A stretch of DNA of 15,391 bases, taken from NCBI GenBank assembly GCA_900128585.1, contig LT642406.1:1-15391 (forward strand), given 5' to 3'. The notes beneath the pieces are model-generated. The model worked only from the letters and a program-made list of their open reading frames with translations. It was not told the origin of the DNA and did not search any database. Source of the DNA: Stramenopiles sp. TOSAG23-3 (taxonomy: Eukaryota > Sar). The position numbers and the translations under genes were made by a program. This document shows, piece after piece, positions 8,481 through 15,278 of the stretch; position 1 is the stretch's first letter, and the number at the start of each line of letters is the position of its first letter.

Positions 8481-8526
8481 ACTCATCGTTCGCCGGAATC
8501 AAAAGCAAACAACTAAAAAAAAGCAC

Positions 8527-11223
8527 ATGTCGGAAGCTGTTCCATCACCACCAGAAGGCCCGCCGCCGAGCGAGTCCAAGCCTGCCACGGAAGAGGCGGC
8601 GCCCCCGCCACCAAAAGAAGCCCCTCCCGCACAGAAAAAAGACGAGAAAGAGTCTGGCCCAGAGCCAGTCGTCGAGAGGGTCGAGTTTGACGATTTCAAG
8701 GCTTACAAAGACCGCAGCTGCACCGACGTGCTGTGCTGCCTCCTCTTTATCGTTTTCCTTCTTGGTTGGGTGGCCGTGGTCGTCCTCGGGTGGATGTTTG
8801 GTTCGCCTTACTCCATAGTATACGCTGTCGATTACGAAGCCAACATATGCTCCCATTCCTGCTCGAAGACGTCCGACAACTGCCCAGGCAACTTGTTGAA
8901 GCGAAGGGTGGGTCATTTCCCCCGGATCGTCCCCGATATGATGGAACAAGCGGACGACGTTGCGCAGGGCAAACTTCCGAAGTTCTACACCATCTGCCGA
9001 AAAGAGTGCCCCCAGAAAGGCGACATCGTGTGTGATTACGCGTTTGAACAAAAGTACTACTACAAGCTCGGGATCGACCTTGCTAGGGTAAAGCAATGCC
9101 TCGCCGCGACCGCTTCTGTCAACAGGTTTGTGTACGCCCAGGCGCCGCGAACCCTGGACTTGGCGTTGGCAGCGTCCAGTGTCCCAGACAAGGACTTGTG
9201 CGCCGAGGCGTATTTAGCCTGCGACTTTACCACGACAAACACGAAAGAGGTGTTCAACCGCTGCCTTCCAGTGAGCCAGAAAGCGCCCGAGAACGTCACG
9301 GAAAGGTGCTCCTACCCGTTGTCGACGACAGCGTGCGCTGCTACGGACGAGCAGGCCGCGCGGTCGGGAAAATTTACGACTAACTGCATAAAGAGCGCGG
9401 ACGATGGCAATTACTACCAGGCCGCGTACTTGCCGACCGAAAAAGTGTACGATGGGTACGTTCAGTACCTCCTTGAAGGCGATAGCAAAAAAGAGTGCGC
9501 GTCGAAGGAAGTGTACACGGAGTCCTTGCGGGAGGAAATGCCCCAGGACGACCAGCTCGGCCCCCTTCTGGAAACGGCCATGACTGCAATGTCTTACTTT
9601 GCAGACGTGGTCAAGTCGTGGAGGGTCATCCTTGTCATGGGCCTCGTCGCGCCCCTGGTCTTGTCCAGCGTATGGGTCGGGATCCTTCGCTTTTGCACTG
9701 GCCTCGTGGTCTGGGGAACCTTGGTCCTTTTGGAATTGACGCTGCTGGGCGGCGGCGTGTTTGCCCTCATCCAGGCGGAGGTAATCGATGTGAACGCTGT
9801 ATCGTCGCAGGTCTCGGCAAGCGCCGGGACGGAAGTGAGCGTGGAAGTTCCAAAAGTCGACACCCCATACAATGGGTACTTTGAGGCAATCGGTTACGTC
9901 CTATGTGCGTGCGCCGGGATTTTGCTCTGTTTGATGGTTTTCAAGCGAAGTGCGATCAAGACTGCGGTGAACGTTATTAAGCTGGCCTGCGCGGCGATTG
10001 GCTCCATGCCCCAGCTCCAGTTCTTTCCCATTTTGACGTACATTGCCCTTGCCGGCCTGTTAGGGTTCTGGGTCATCGTGCAGCTTTTGCTCGTTACCGC
10101 GAGCGACATAAGCACGGATGACATCATGAGCGCGGCCGGGAACGCAACAGACCTTCTGGGAATGGACTCATCGGCCATGGACAATGCGACCGCGGTCAAT
10201 TTCACCGCCACGACGGGCGTTGCAGCGCTGGACGACATGAAAACGATCAACTACCTGTACGCCTACCACCTCTTCGGCCTGTTGTGGGCGAACGCGTTCA
10301 TCCAAGGGCTTGGCATGATGACCATCTCGGGCGCGGTGTCCTGTTGGTACTGGGCGCCGTTCGAGAACACCACCAAAGATACCGACGGGGACGGGAACAT
10401 TGGTGAAAACGACAAGACTACCTCGAAAGTGGTCGTTCCAGGCTGGCCAGTGTTCGGTTCGCTCTGTCGCACCATGAGGTTCCACGTAGGCTCCGTTGCG
10501 TTTGGGTCGTTGATCATCGCCATCGTTCAGTTCATTCGCATCGTGTTCGCGTACATTACCAAGCAGTTGGAAGGGGTCGGTGGAGAAGATTCGAAAATCA
10601 AAAAAGTGATCCTTTGCATCATAAACTGCATGTTGGCATGCTTGGAAAAGTGCGTAAAGTACATTTCCAGGAATAGTTACATTTACACGTCGATCAAAGG
10701 AACGTCCTTTTGCTGGTCTGCTTTCATGTCGTTCAAATTGATCTTCAACAATTTGGCACGTTTCGGCATGACCGCTGGAATCACGGCGGTCCTCATGCTC
10801 TTGGCAAAGACCACCGTGGTCGCGGGCTCCGCCGTTTTGGGCTACATTTGGCTCAAGTACGATCCAACGTACAATTCGGGCGAGTTGCAGGTGACGAACC
10901 CCGTCTTGCCGTTGGTCCTTATGGTCATCATGTCCTTGATTGTGGCGTTGTCCTTCTTCTACGTGGTGGAACTGGGAATAGACACGGTCCTCTTGAACTA
11001 CTGCATTGATTTGGAAAGAAAAGACCAAGGGAAGCCAATGGCGGCAGACTACAAGCTAGGGAAAGCACCGTTGGGGCCGGGGAAAGACGGCGATGGTGGG
11101 GAGAAAGACGATGGGGACATGGACGTTTCCTGCTGCTCCCTCTGCAAATGCTGCAACCCGTTCGTCAGACGATGCTGCGTCGATGAGAAGAAAGGCAGCG
11201 GAAAAGTCGCCCCGTCTAAATAA
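8527..11223 (+). CDS. Choline-transporter-like protein (CTL/SLC44 family) with an EF-hand-like loop, 898 aa
   Basis: An uninterrupted frame of 898 codons. Residues 1-56 are a Pro/Glu/Lys-rich cytosolic N-terminus. RSCTDVLCCLLFIVFLLGW (63-81) is the hallmark CTL first-helix motif, followed by MFGSPYSIVYAVDYEANICS. A large Cys-rich luminal or extracellular loop (about 95-360) precedes helices near 366-386, 388-418, 452-472, 498-524, 572-605, 653-677, 744-775 and 792-816. FHVGSVAFGSLIIAIVQFIR (652-671) and FFYVVELGIDTVLLNYCIDLER (810-831) match the conserved CTL core. Family members transport choline, and in some cases ethanolamine or other substrates, across plasma or organelle membranes; the substrate here is inferred. 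Two features are unusual. An insert DTDGDGNIGEND (618-629), in the cytosolic loop between helices 6 and 7, matches an EF-hand calcium loop. The tail has a Cys cluster (869-884), a candidate palmitoylation site. NAT, NFT-type sequons (539-560) sit in the predicted outer loop. Animal CTLs are about 650-720 residues, so this one is long, mainly in the first loop and termini. Confidence 0.93.
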   Translation: MSEAVPSPPEGPPPSESKPATEEAAPPPPKEAPPAQKKDEKESGPEPVVERVEFDDFKAYKDRSCTDVLCCLLFIVFLLGWVAVVVLGWMFGSPYSIVYAVDYEANICSHSCSKTSDNCPGNLLKRRVGHFPRIVPDMMEQADDVAQGKLPKFYTICRKECPQKGDIVCDYAFEQKYYYKLGIDLARVKQCLAATASVNRFVYAQAPRTLDLALAASSVPDKDLCAEAYLACDFTTTNTKEVFNRCLPVSQKAPENVTERCSYPLSTTACAATDEQAARSGKFTTNCIKSADDGNYYQAAYLPTEKVYDGYVQYLLEGDSKKECASKEVYTESLREEMPQDDQLGPLLETAMTAMSYFADVVKSWRVILVMGLVAPLVLSSVWVGILRFCTGLVVWGTLVLLELTLLGGGVFALIQAEVIDVNAVSSQVSASAGTEVSVEVPKVDTPYNGYFEAIGYVLCACAGILLCLMVFKRSAIKTAVNVIKLACAAIGSMPQLQFFPILTYIALAGLLGFWVIVQLLLVTASDISTDDIMSAAGNATDLLGMDSSAMDNATAVNFTATTGVAALDDMKTINYLYAYHLFGLLWANAFIQGLGMMTISGAVSCWYWAPFENTTKDTDGDGNIGENDKTTSKVVVPGWPVFGSLCRTMRFHVGSVAFGSLIIAIVQFIRIVFAYITKQLEGVGGEDSKIKKVILCIINCMLACLEKCVKYISRNSYIYTSIKGTSFCWSAFMSFKLIFNNLARFGMTAGITAVLMLLAKTTVVAGSAVLGYIWLKYDPTYNSGELQVTNPVLPLVLMVIMSLIVALSFFYVVELGIDTVLLNYCIDLERKDQGKPMAADYKLGKAPLGPGKDGDGGEKDDGDMDVSCCSLCKCCNPFVRRCCVDEKKGSGKVAPSK
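10378..10413 (+). other. EF-hand-like calcium-binding loop within the CTL protein
   Basis: Codons 618-629 read DTDGDGNIGEND. This places Asp at loop positions 1, 3, 5 and 12, Gly at 6 and Ile at 8, which fits the canonical EF-hand loop except for Asp rather than Glu at 12. It lies in the predicted cytosolic loop after SGAVSCWYW and before VPGWPVFGSLCRTM. Only one loop is seen, without clear flanking E and F helices, so it may be an EF-like Asp loop rather than a full EF hand. Confidence 0.7.
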
Positions 11224-11867
11224 CCGGGAAAGAAGGGCTGCAAGCAAGGGAGGTGAGGAGTAAAGAAATTAATATATTGCCTATCTCTTACACATACCCA
11301 AGTATTTGTGGTTGATAAAAACAAAATCATTCGAGACAAAAGGAGCCGATTCACTTTCGTGGTGGTACATGAAGATGATTAATTTTAATTGCTTAGTACT
11401 TCAATATAACAGGGCCAATTTTTTGTTTTTAAATTTATTAAAAAATCGTATGTTATGTTAGTCTACTACGAAGTACATCAAACGCACATTCCCTCTACTA
11501 ACGGTTGGTTTATAAAAAATACTACCTTCATAGCAGCTGCTCACAGCTCACTTTTCTTTCTTGTTAAATAAGAATCTCCCCGCCGCCCTCCGCCCTCCGC
11601 CCTCCTCTTCCTCCTTTCTCTCCCTTTCTTCTTCTTCTTTCTCTTTCTTCTTCTGTCTGAACTAGAAAATATACCGCACCGCAAGTTGCTATTTATAATA
11701 AGATTGTGGCGATTGGTCCCATTCAATATAAAAATCGTTTGAACAAGTGATGATGAAAGTCCAACCACGCGCGCACGTGGAAGGACAATCGTCTTATTTA
11801 CGACCATTGCGTTGTGTTTTATATCAACCCCGGGAAGAAACTAGTACTTTGGAAGTAGCACCGAAGG
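11224..11867. other. Spacer between the CTL-like and thioesterase genes; polypyrimidine tract, no gene seen
   Basis: These 644 bp hold the 3' flank of the choline-transporter-like gene and the promoter and leader of the thioesterase gene. The first half is AT-rich with no evident coding potential. At 11573-11655 there is a C/T-rich tract that begins with tandem CCGCCCT units. The last 150 bp have ordinary composition. No polyadenylation signal or TATA box can be assigned with confidence. Confidence 0.6.
11573..11655. repeat. Polypyrimidine tract with CCGCCCT repeats; minus-strand G-quadruplex motif
   Basis: Four C runs of at least three (11578-11581, 11586-11588, 11593-11595, 11600-11602) are separated by 4-nt spacers. 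The minus strand therefore carries four G runs that satisfy the usual G-quadruplex pattern with 4-nt loops. The rest of the tract is CTT/CTC rich. It lies about 210-290 bp upstream of the thioesterase start, on the template strand of that gene. Confidence 0.75.
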
Positions 11868-12599
11868 ATGGCAAAAACGAGGCAAATTTCAAGCCAAGGG
11901 TACCAAGTGACGGTGTTGGACTTTAACGGCGACGAAGGCAAAACTCCGGACGGCGTGGTACTGTTTTTGCACGGTTTGGGTGCAGAGGCAAACCAGTTCC
12001 GCGATTTTGCGACCCACATAATGAGGGCGTCGAAGTTAGGCAGTAAGCACGTGCGGTTCGTGCTCCCCCAAGCCTTAAAACTAGAGGGGATGGACCAGGT
12101 CGGATGGTTTGGGCTCAACTTGATGAGTTGGCAGATGGCGTTCATGGGCGGAGAGCAAGCCCTGGCAGCGAAAATCCGAGAAACCCCCGAGCATATGCAC
12201 ACTACGCGTGAAAAACTTTTGAACCTTTTGAAAGAGCAGGGCAACGGGGTGCCGGTATCGAAGTGGGCGATCGGCGGCTTTTCGATGGGCGCCTCCATGA
12301 CGGTAGAGGTGGCTGCCTTGCTCAAAGAGAACCCGGCCGGCCTCCTCGTGTGCTCTGCGCTCCCTTTGAATGTGAACGAGTGGGCCGCTGGTCTTAACGG
12401 CGTCAAGGGCACGAAGGTGCTCCACTTACATGGGCGCTCCGACCCCCTGATTCCGATCATGGCGTCCAACTGGGTCCGGGATATGCTCAAGCACTGCGGG
12501 TTAGATGTAAATTACGTCGCTCACAACGGCGGGCACGATATTGGTGGGATGGCCGAAATGGACGCAATCCAAAAGTTTTTCCAAGACGCACTCGCGTAG
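11868..12599 (+). CDS. Acyl-protein thioesterase / lysophospholipase (LYPLA/APT-like alpha/beta hydrolase), 243 aa
   Basis: Length (243 aa) and motifs fit the phospholipase/carboxylesterase family that includes acyl-protein thioesterases. VVLFLHGLGA (30-39) supplies the oxyanion-hole HG motif. GGFSMGAS (136-143) is the nucleophile elbow with Ser139. LHGRSDPLIP (187-196) carries the catalytic Asp192, and HNGGHDIG (219-226) carries His223. All three triad residues are present in the expected order, so the enzyme is probably active. Family members hydrolyse thioester-linked palmitate from S-acylated proteins or acyl chains from lysophospholipids, usually in the cytosol. The sequence does not separate the two. 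The elbow reads GFSMG where animal APTs usually have GFSQG. No signal peptide is present. The start is the first ATG of the frame that precedes the conserved strand. It lies 644 bp after the choline-transporter-like gene on the same strand and converges on the lysine-rich gene, with 298 bp between stops. Confidence 0.9.
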   Translation: MAKTRQISSQGYQVTVLDFNGDEGKTPDGVVLFLHGLGAEANQFRDFATHIMRASKLGSKHVRFVLPQALKLEGMDQVGWFGLNLMSWQMAFMGGEQALAAKIRETPEHMHTTREKLLNLLKEQGNGVPVSKWAIGGFSMGASMTVEVAALLKENPAGLLVCSALPLNVNEWAAGLNGVKGTKVLHLHGRSDPLIPIMASNWVRDMLKHCGLDVNYVAHNGGHDIGGMAEMDAIQKFFQDALA

Positions 12600-12897
12600 C
12601 AACAAAATGAAGGTGTTCGGGTCTCTGTCAGGATGAACCCCGGAGAAGTGCGAGCACCAATTATGTTGCACCACACCCATCCTGCACAGCTTTGCGTGCG
12701 CACGCGCCGTTGTAATATTTTTTTATTTTACGCGTCTAAAAGTCTAAAATTATACGAAGTACGCGTGAGTATCATCTTAAATGTGAATTAAAACGGCGTG
12801 CTCCTCTCTCCTCCCGGTTTCCCCCAACCGACGACGCCGTTCAATGCGTTTCGTCTGTGAATATATGAAGTGTGCGGACTTCTTTTTCCCTCCTCCT

Positions 12898-13722
12898 TCA
12901 CACGAACCCAGTCGAGAAAATGTCCCCTTCCCCGTCCATGTCCCCCAGGTTGTGCACGTCGTCTACGATGCTACTATGAAAACCGCTGGCCGACGACAGC
13001 GCGTCGACTTCAATTTCGGGCCCAAGGCCGTCGGTTTTGGGTTTGCTGCCCGGGCTTCGTGGCGGCTTCCGCGTGCTCCTGACGTACTCCACGTTGGAGA
13101 GCTTTACCGCCAACTGCGCCTTGCTCAAGCTCTTGAAGGCCCCCTTTAATTTAACACTTCTACTAATCAACTTCATGTTTTTGACGGACACCTTCTGGTT
13201 GGCCACCAGATCCATGACTTCCAGAACCTTTTGGTGCTTGTCGCCGACGGCGGATTTGTCGGTCGTTTCCAGGATGAACTTGTTCATTTCTGGAACTTTC
13301 AAGCGCGCCCAACTGGCCCTTTCCCTCTCCAACTCCTTCTGCCGGTCCCGCTCCTTCTTCTTCTTCAGTCGCAGTCTAGATTTGCGGGCGTTGTCCTTAA
13401 CTTTCAATTTCTGCTTTTTCAGCTGCTCCTTGGCCTTCTTCTTCAGCTGCTTCTCCTTCTCCTTCAGCTTCTTCTGCTTCAGCTTGGACTTTTGCTTCTC
13501 TTTCTTGATTGCCTTCTTTTCCTTTTCAACCATCCGCTTCCGCCGGAGCTTCTCCTTCTTGATCATTAACCGATGTGCATTCAGCTCCTTCTTCTTCAGG
13601 GCTGCCGCTTTTCTCTTCGCCGCGGCGTAGACCTTCTTCTTCGCCAATTTTGCCCTTTGGCCTGCACTGCCCACGCGGGGCTTTCGCTGCTGCTTTTGAC
13701 TCGTGGCCAACACCTTGACCAT
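12898..13722 (-). CDS. Lysine-rich, probably nuclear or nucleolar protein of unknown family, 274 aa
   Basis: The frame is open from 13920, but the chosen ATG at 13722 (MVKVLATSQKQ) gives 274 residues. The 66 codons upstream look like leader sequence, and a TATA-like element lies between the two candidate starts, so the longer start would fall outside the transcript. Residues 10-135 are dominated by Lys, Arg, Glu and Gln in a pattern of long charged helix or coiled coil (KKEKLRRKRMVEKEKKAIKK and similar), with several nuclear or nucleolar localisation-like clusters. Residues about 137-215 look like a compact helical domain (KVPEMNKFILETTDKS, KVLEVMDLVANQKVSVKNMK). Its spacing faintly recalls TFIIS N-terminal helical bundles, but I cannot assign it. 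The tail (251-274) is acidic: DDVHNLGDMDGEGD. A role in ribosome biogenesis or chromatin is plausible from composition only. Lys is mostly encoded by AAG. Confidence 0.7.
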   Translation of the reverse strand: MVKVLATSQKQQRKPRVGSAGQRAKLAKKKVYAAAKRKAAALKKKELNAHRLMIKKEKLRRKRMVEKEKKAIKKEKQKSKLKQKKLKEKEKQLKKKAKEQLKKQKLKVKDNARKSRLRLKKKKERDRQKELERERASWARLKVPEMNKFILETTDKSAVGDKHQKVLEVMDLVANQKVSVKNMKLISRSVKLKGAFKSLSKAQLAVKLSNVEYVRSTRKPPRSPGSKPKTDGLGPEIEVDALSSASGFHSSIVDDVHNLGDMDGEGDIFSTGFV

Positions 13723-13865
13723 TGTATTCGTCGAACGTGGATGGGCACACGACTTTCTTTCGGCAAACGTAAAGCACTGCAAGGAGTAGAGTCGAGTCGA
13801 ATCGTGTATCGACCGAGTCACGTAACCAAACGGGGAAGAGAGGAGGTCAATAAGAGAGACGTAAG

Positions 13866-13875
13866 TATTTATATA
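13866..13875 (-). promoter_or_regulatory. Candidate TATA box of the lysine-rich gene
   Basis: The minus strand reads TATATAAATA, which fits TATAWAWR, about 145 bp before the chosen ATG at 13722. A start site about 30 bp downstream would leave a leader of roughly 115 nt. It excludes the in-frame ATG at 13920 as the main start. In AT-rich DNA such matches also occur by chance. Confidence 0.35.
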
Positions 13876-14206
13876 GTGAGAGATGGGACCAGAGAATCTT
13901 GTCTTCTTTCTTTCTTTCATTCATTCTTTTTTTTTTTGAATATAATAATATTATGATTATTATTTTTTAAATTTTTTTCATGTCACCTTTTAATTAGATT
14001 ACATACATAGTACCATTTATATCTATGATATATATTATATTAATTATGTACTAGTTATGTAACCTACATAAAAAGAAAAAGAAAAAAAAGATCCAAAATC
14101 AAAAATATTCTCGAGATCGAATAATCGAATTGTATCGTATCCTAAGGTTGATATAAAGTACAAATATTAATCCTGCTATCTGTAGAGCACGACAACCTCG
14201 GTTTTT

Positions 14207-14267
14207 CAGGATAGTATTTATATTGTTTCGATTGGTAATAAATGTACTAAAATGGAGTACTATCCTG
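14207..14267. repeat. 10-bp perfect inverted repeat with 41-nt spacer
   Basis: Left arm caggatagta (14207-14216) and right arm tactatcctg (14258-14267) are exact reverse complements. The stem does not extend on either side. No target duplication was seen, so this is not strong evidence for a miniature transposon. Confidence 0.6.
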
Positions 14268-14426
14268 TGTCAATGTAAAACGAAATCCCTTTTTTTTTTT
14301 TCTTTTTTCTTCTATCTTCTACTTTCTCATCAATCCATGCTGTACTTGTAATGAATACAATAGTATACTAAAGATCATTAACTAGGGATTTGTTTCATTC
14401 CTTGATTTTCTTATTTTGACATTTTC

Positions 14427-14427
14427 T

Positions 14428-14483
<56 letters not shown>

Positions 14484-14508
14484 TTTTTCTTTTTTTCTTT
14501 CTTTCGAC

Positions 14509-14560
<52 letters not shown>

Positions 14561-14562
14561 TT
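14427..14562. repeat. CTTT microsatellite, about 135 bp
   Basis: Near-perfect CTTT repeats on the plus strand are interrupted once around 14482-14512 by T-rich and cgactc sequence. Both strands stay open in several frames through it (Phe/Leu/Ser or Lys/Glu/Arg runs), but these have repeat composition and no gene support. Confidence 0.97.
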
Positions 14563-14569
14563 CCTCGTT

Positions 14570-14615
14570 GTACGTACGTACGTGCAAAGAAAGAAGAGTC
14601 ATGGTACCGGTATTA
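14570..14615. repeat. GTAC / ACCGGT palindromes
   Basis: A 12-bp perfect palindrome, gtacgtacgtac (14570-14581), is followed by taccggta (14605-14612). The 12-mer gtaccggtatta at 14604-14615 is the exact reverse complement of 1605-1616 in the left palindrome cluster, which links the two sites. Confidence 0.7.
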
Positions 14616-14706
14616 AAATATAGAAAACTCCTTTTTTAATCCATTCATTTACTCCAAAAAAAAATGCATAGGTAAGTGTTATAATGTACTACAAATTATG
14701 TACTAT

Positions 14707-14723
14707 TATAACCCTAATCATAA
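14707..14723. repeat. Telobox-like 17-mer (copy 2 of 2)
   Basis: Identical to 7382-7398 over 17 bases and containing AACCCTAA. It lies between a CTTT microsatellite and the tentative right-edge gene. Confidence 0.5.
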
Positions 14724-14828
14724 CACAAACAGTTCGTTTAATGTAAAGTGCTTTTATTTTATCACAAATTTATTAGAAAGCAAGAGTATTCAAACAAATG
14801 CAAGAAAAGTGAGAAATAAACATTTTCA

Positions 14829-15278
14829 TCACAATTCCTTTGAGGAGTTGTAAGACCAAGTGTAAGAGACTGGAAAACAAGCACCAGAATGAAAATTTAG
14901 AGAAGGAAAAATTGAGGTTTGATGTCCAAGCAGGAAGAGGAATAGTGGATACCGTACTGCCACGGCTGGTGGGGAAAGGCTAGTCTTCGAGCTGTTCGGA
15001 ACACCTTCGCTGACCTTCCTTTTCTTTTTCGCAGCCGATAAACGGAGAAACCCGTGACAGTCCTCAGGCAGCTCCAATTCGTTGGCGATCGCGTCTGCCC
15101 TCTCGATGGCTGCTGCTGTTCTTTGCGCACCGGTTGTTCGCCCGCCTTCCGCCTTCTTCTTCGGATCGCCTTTCCTCCCGCCTTCCGCCTTCTTCTTCGG
15201 ATCGCCTTTCCTCCCGCCTTCCGCCTTCTTCTTCCGATCGCCTTTCCTCCCGCCAATCGCCCCGCCAAGCCTCCCCAT
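14829..15278 (-). CDS. Tentative basic repeat protein with KKKRKV nuclear signal, 149 aa
   Basis: The frame runs from the first true ATG at 15278 to a stop at 14829; an in-frame TGA at 15366-15368 closes it upstream. Residues 9-46 consist of a 12-residue repeat (GGRKGDPKKKAE and variants). Residues 47-82 look like an ordinary helical segment (AAAIERADAIANELELPEDC), then AAKKKRKVSEG (82-92) contains KKKRKV, a classic monopartite nuclear localisation sequence. The last 50 residues, with a hydrophobic stretch (PLFLFLLG) and unusual composition, look less like coding sequence and may be intron or untranslated region read through. A first exon beyond the right edge is also possible. I do not recognise the family. 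A DNA- or RNA-associated nuclear protein would fit the charge. Reality of the gene is uncertain because a second frame is also open across the repeat. Confidence 0.4.
   Translation of the reverse strand: MGRLGGAIGGRKGDRKKKAEGGRKGDPKKKAEGGRKGDPKKKAEGGRTTGAQRTAAAIERADAIANELELPEDCHGFLRLSAAKKKRKVSEGVPNSSKTSLSPPAVAVRYPLFLFLLGHQTSIFPSLNFHSGACFPVSYTWSYNSSKEL
15142..15249. repeat. 36-bp tandem repeat, three units
   Basis: Units at 15142-15177, 15178-15213 and 15214-15249 are almost identical, with a single change in the third (cttccgatc for cttcggatc), and a partial degenerate unit follows. The length is a multiple of three and encodes a Lys/Arg/Gly-rich 12-residue repeat on the minus strand. Confidence 0.95.

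Larger units (their letters stand above)
6978..8526. other. 1.5-kb spacer between divergent membrane-protein genes; microsatellite-rich, no gene seen
   Basis: The interval separates the starts of the LYCHOS-like gene and the choline-transporter-like gene, so it must hold both promoters. It is AT-rich, with a polypyrimidine microsatellite at 7486-7807, three tandem actcgag units near 7833-7854, and a short hairpin (cattcc / ggaatg, 7943-7963) followed by a T run. ATT repeats lie at about 8285-8300, and a CTTT-rich leader lies just before the downstream start (about 8398-8480). A TATAAAA at 8315-8321 is a possible core promoter element for the plus-strand gene, but specificity is poor in such AT-rich DNA. 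Long frames here only read through the microsatellite. Confidence 0.6.
13723..14828. other. 1.1-kb AT-rich spacer with CTTT microsatellites; no gene seen
   Basis: Upstream of the lysine-rich gene, 13723-13880 is leader and promoter. CTTT and T runs follow at 13900-13938, then AT-rich DNA. A 10-bp inverted repeat (caggatagta / tactatcctg, 14207-14216 and 14258-14267) encloses a 41-nt spacer. A T/C run lies at about 14289-14325 and a large CTTT array at 14427-14562. GTAC and ACCGGT palindromes (14570-14581, 14605-14612) are followed by a telobox-like 17-mer (14707-14723). The last 100 bp would be the 3' flank of the tentative right-edge gene. No RNA gene or conserved coding segment was recognised. 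Confidence 0.6.

Noticed and set aside
10168-11028. Minus-strand frame of 286 codons inside the choline-transporter-like gene
   Set aside because: The plus-strand frame is a confident CTL protein along its whole length. The antisense product is His/Asp-rich with no recognisable domain.
11819-12490. Minus-strand frame of 223 codons opposite the thioesterase
   Set aside because: The plus strand carries a complete Ser-Asp-His hydrolase; the antisense product has no family features.
13037-13630. Plus-strand frame of 197 codons rich in Phe, Ser and Leu opposite the lysine-rich gene
   Set aside because: It is the antisense image of Lys/Arg codons in the minus-strand gene. The minus-strand product has a coherent start, charge pattern and acidic tail.
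13723-13920. Upstream extension of the lysine-rich protein by 66 codons to an ATG at 13920
   Set aside because: Its composition differs from the rest of the protein and a TATA-like element lies inside it, so it is probably promoter and leader.
14207-14267. Possible miniature inverted-repeat transposon
   Set aside because: Only 10-bp arms over a 61-bp span, no target duplication and no second copy in the window.
14411-14616. Lys/Glu/Arg and Phe/Leu/Ser frames on both strands
   Set aside because: Both are produced by the CTTT microsatellite.
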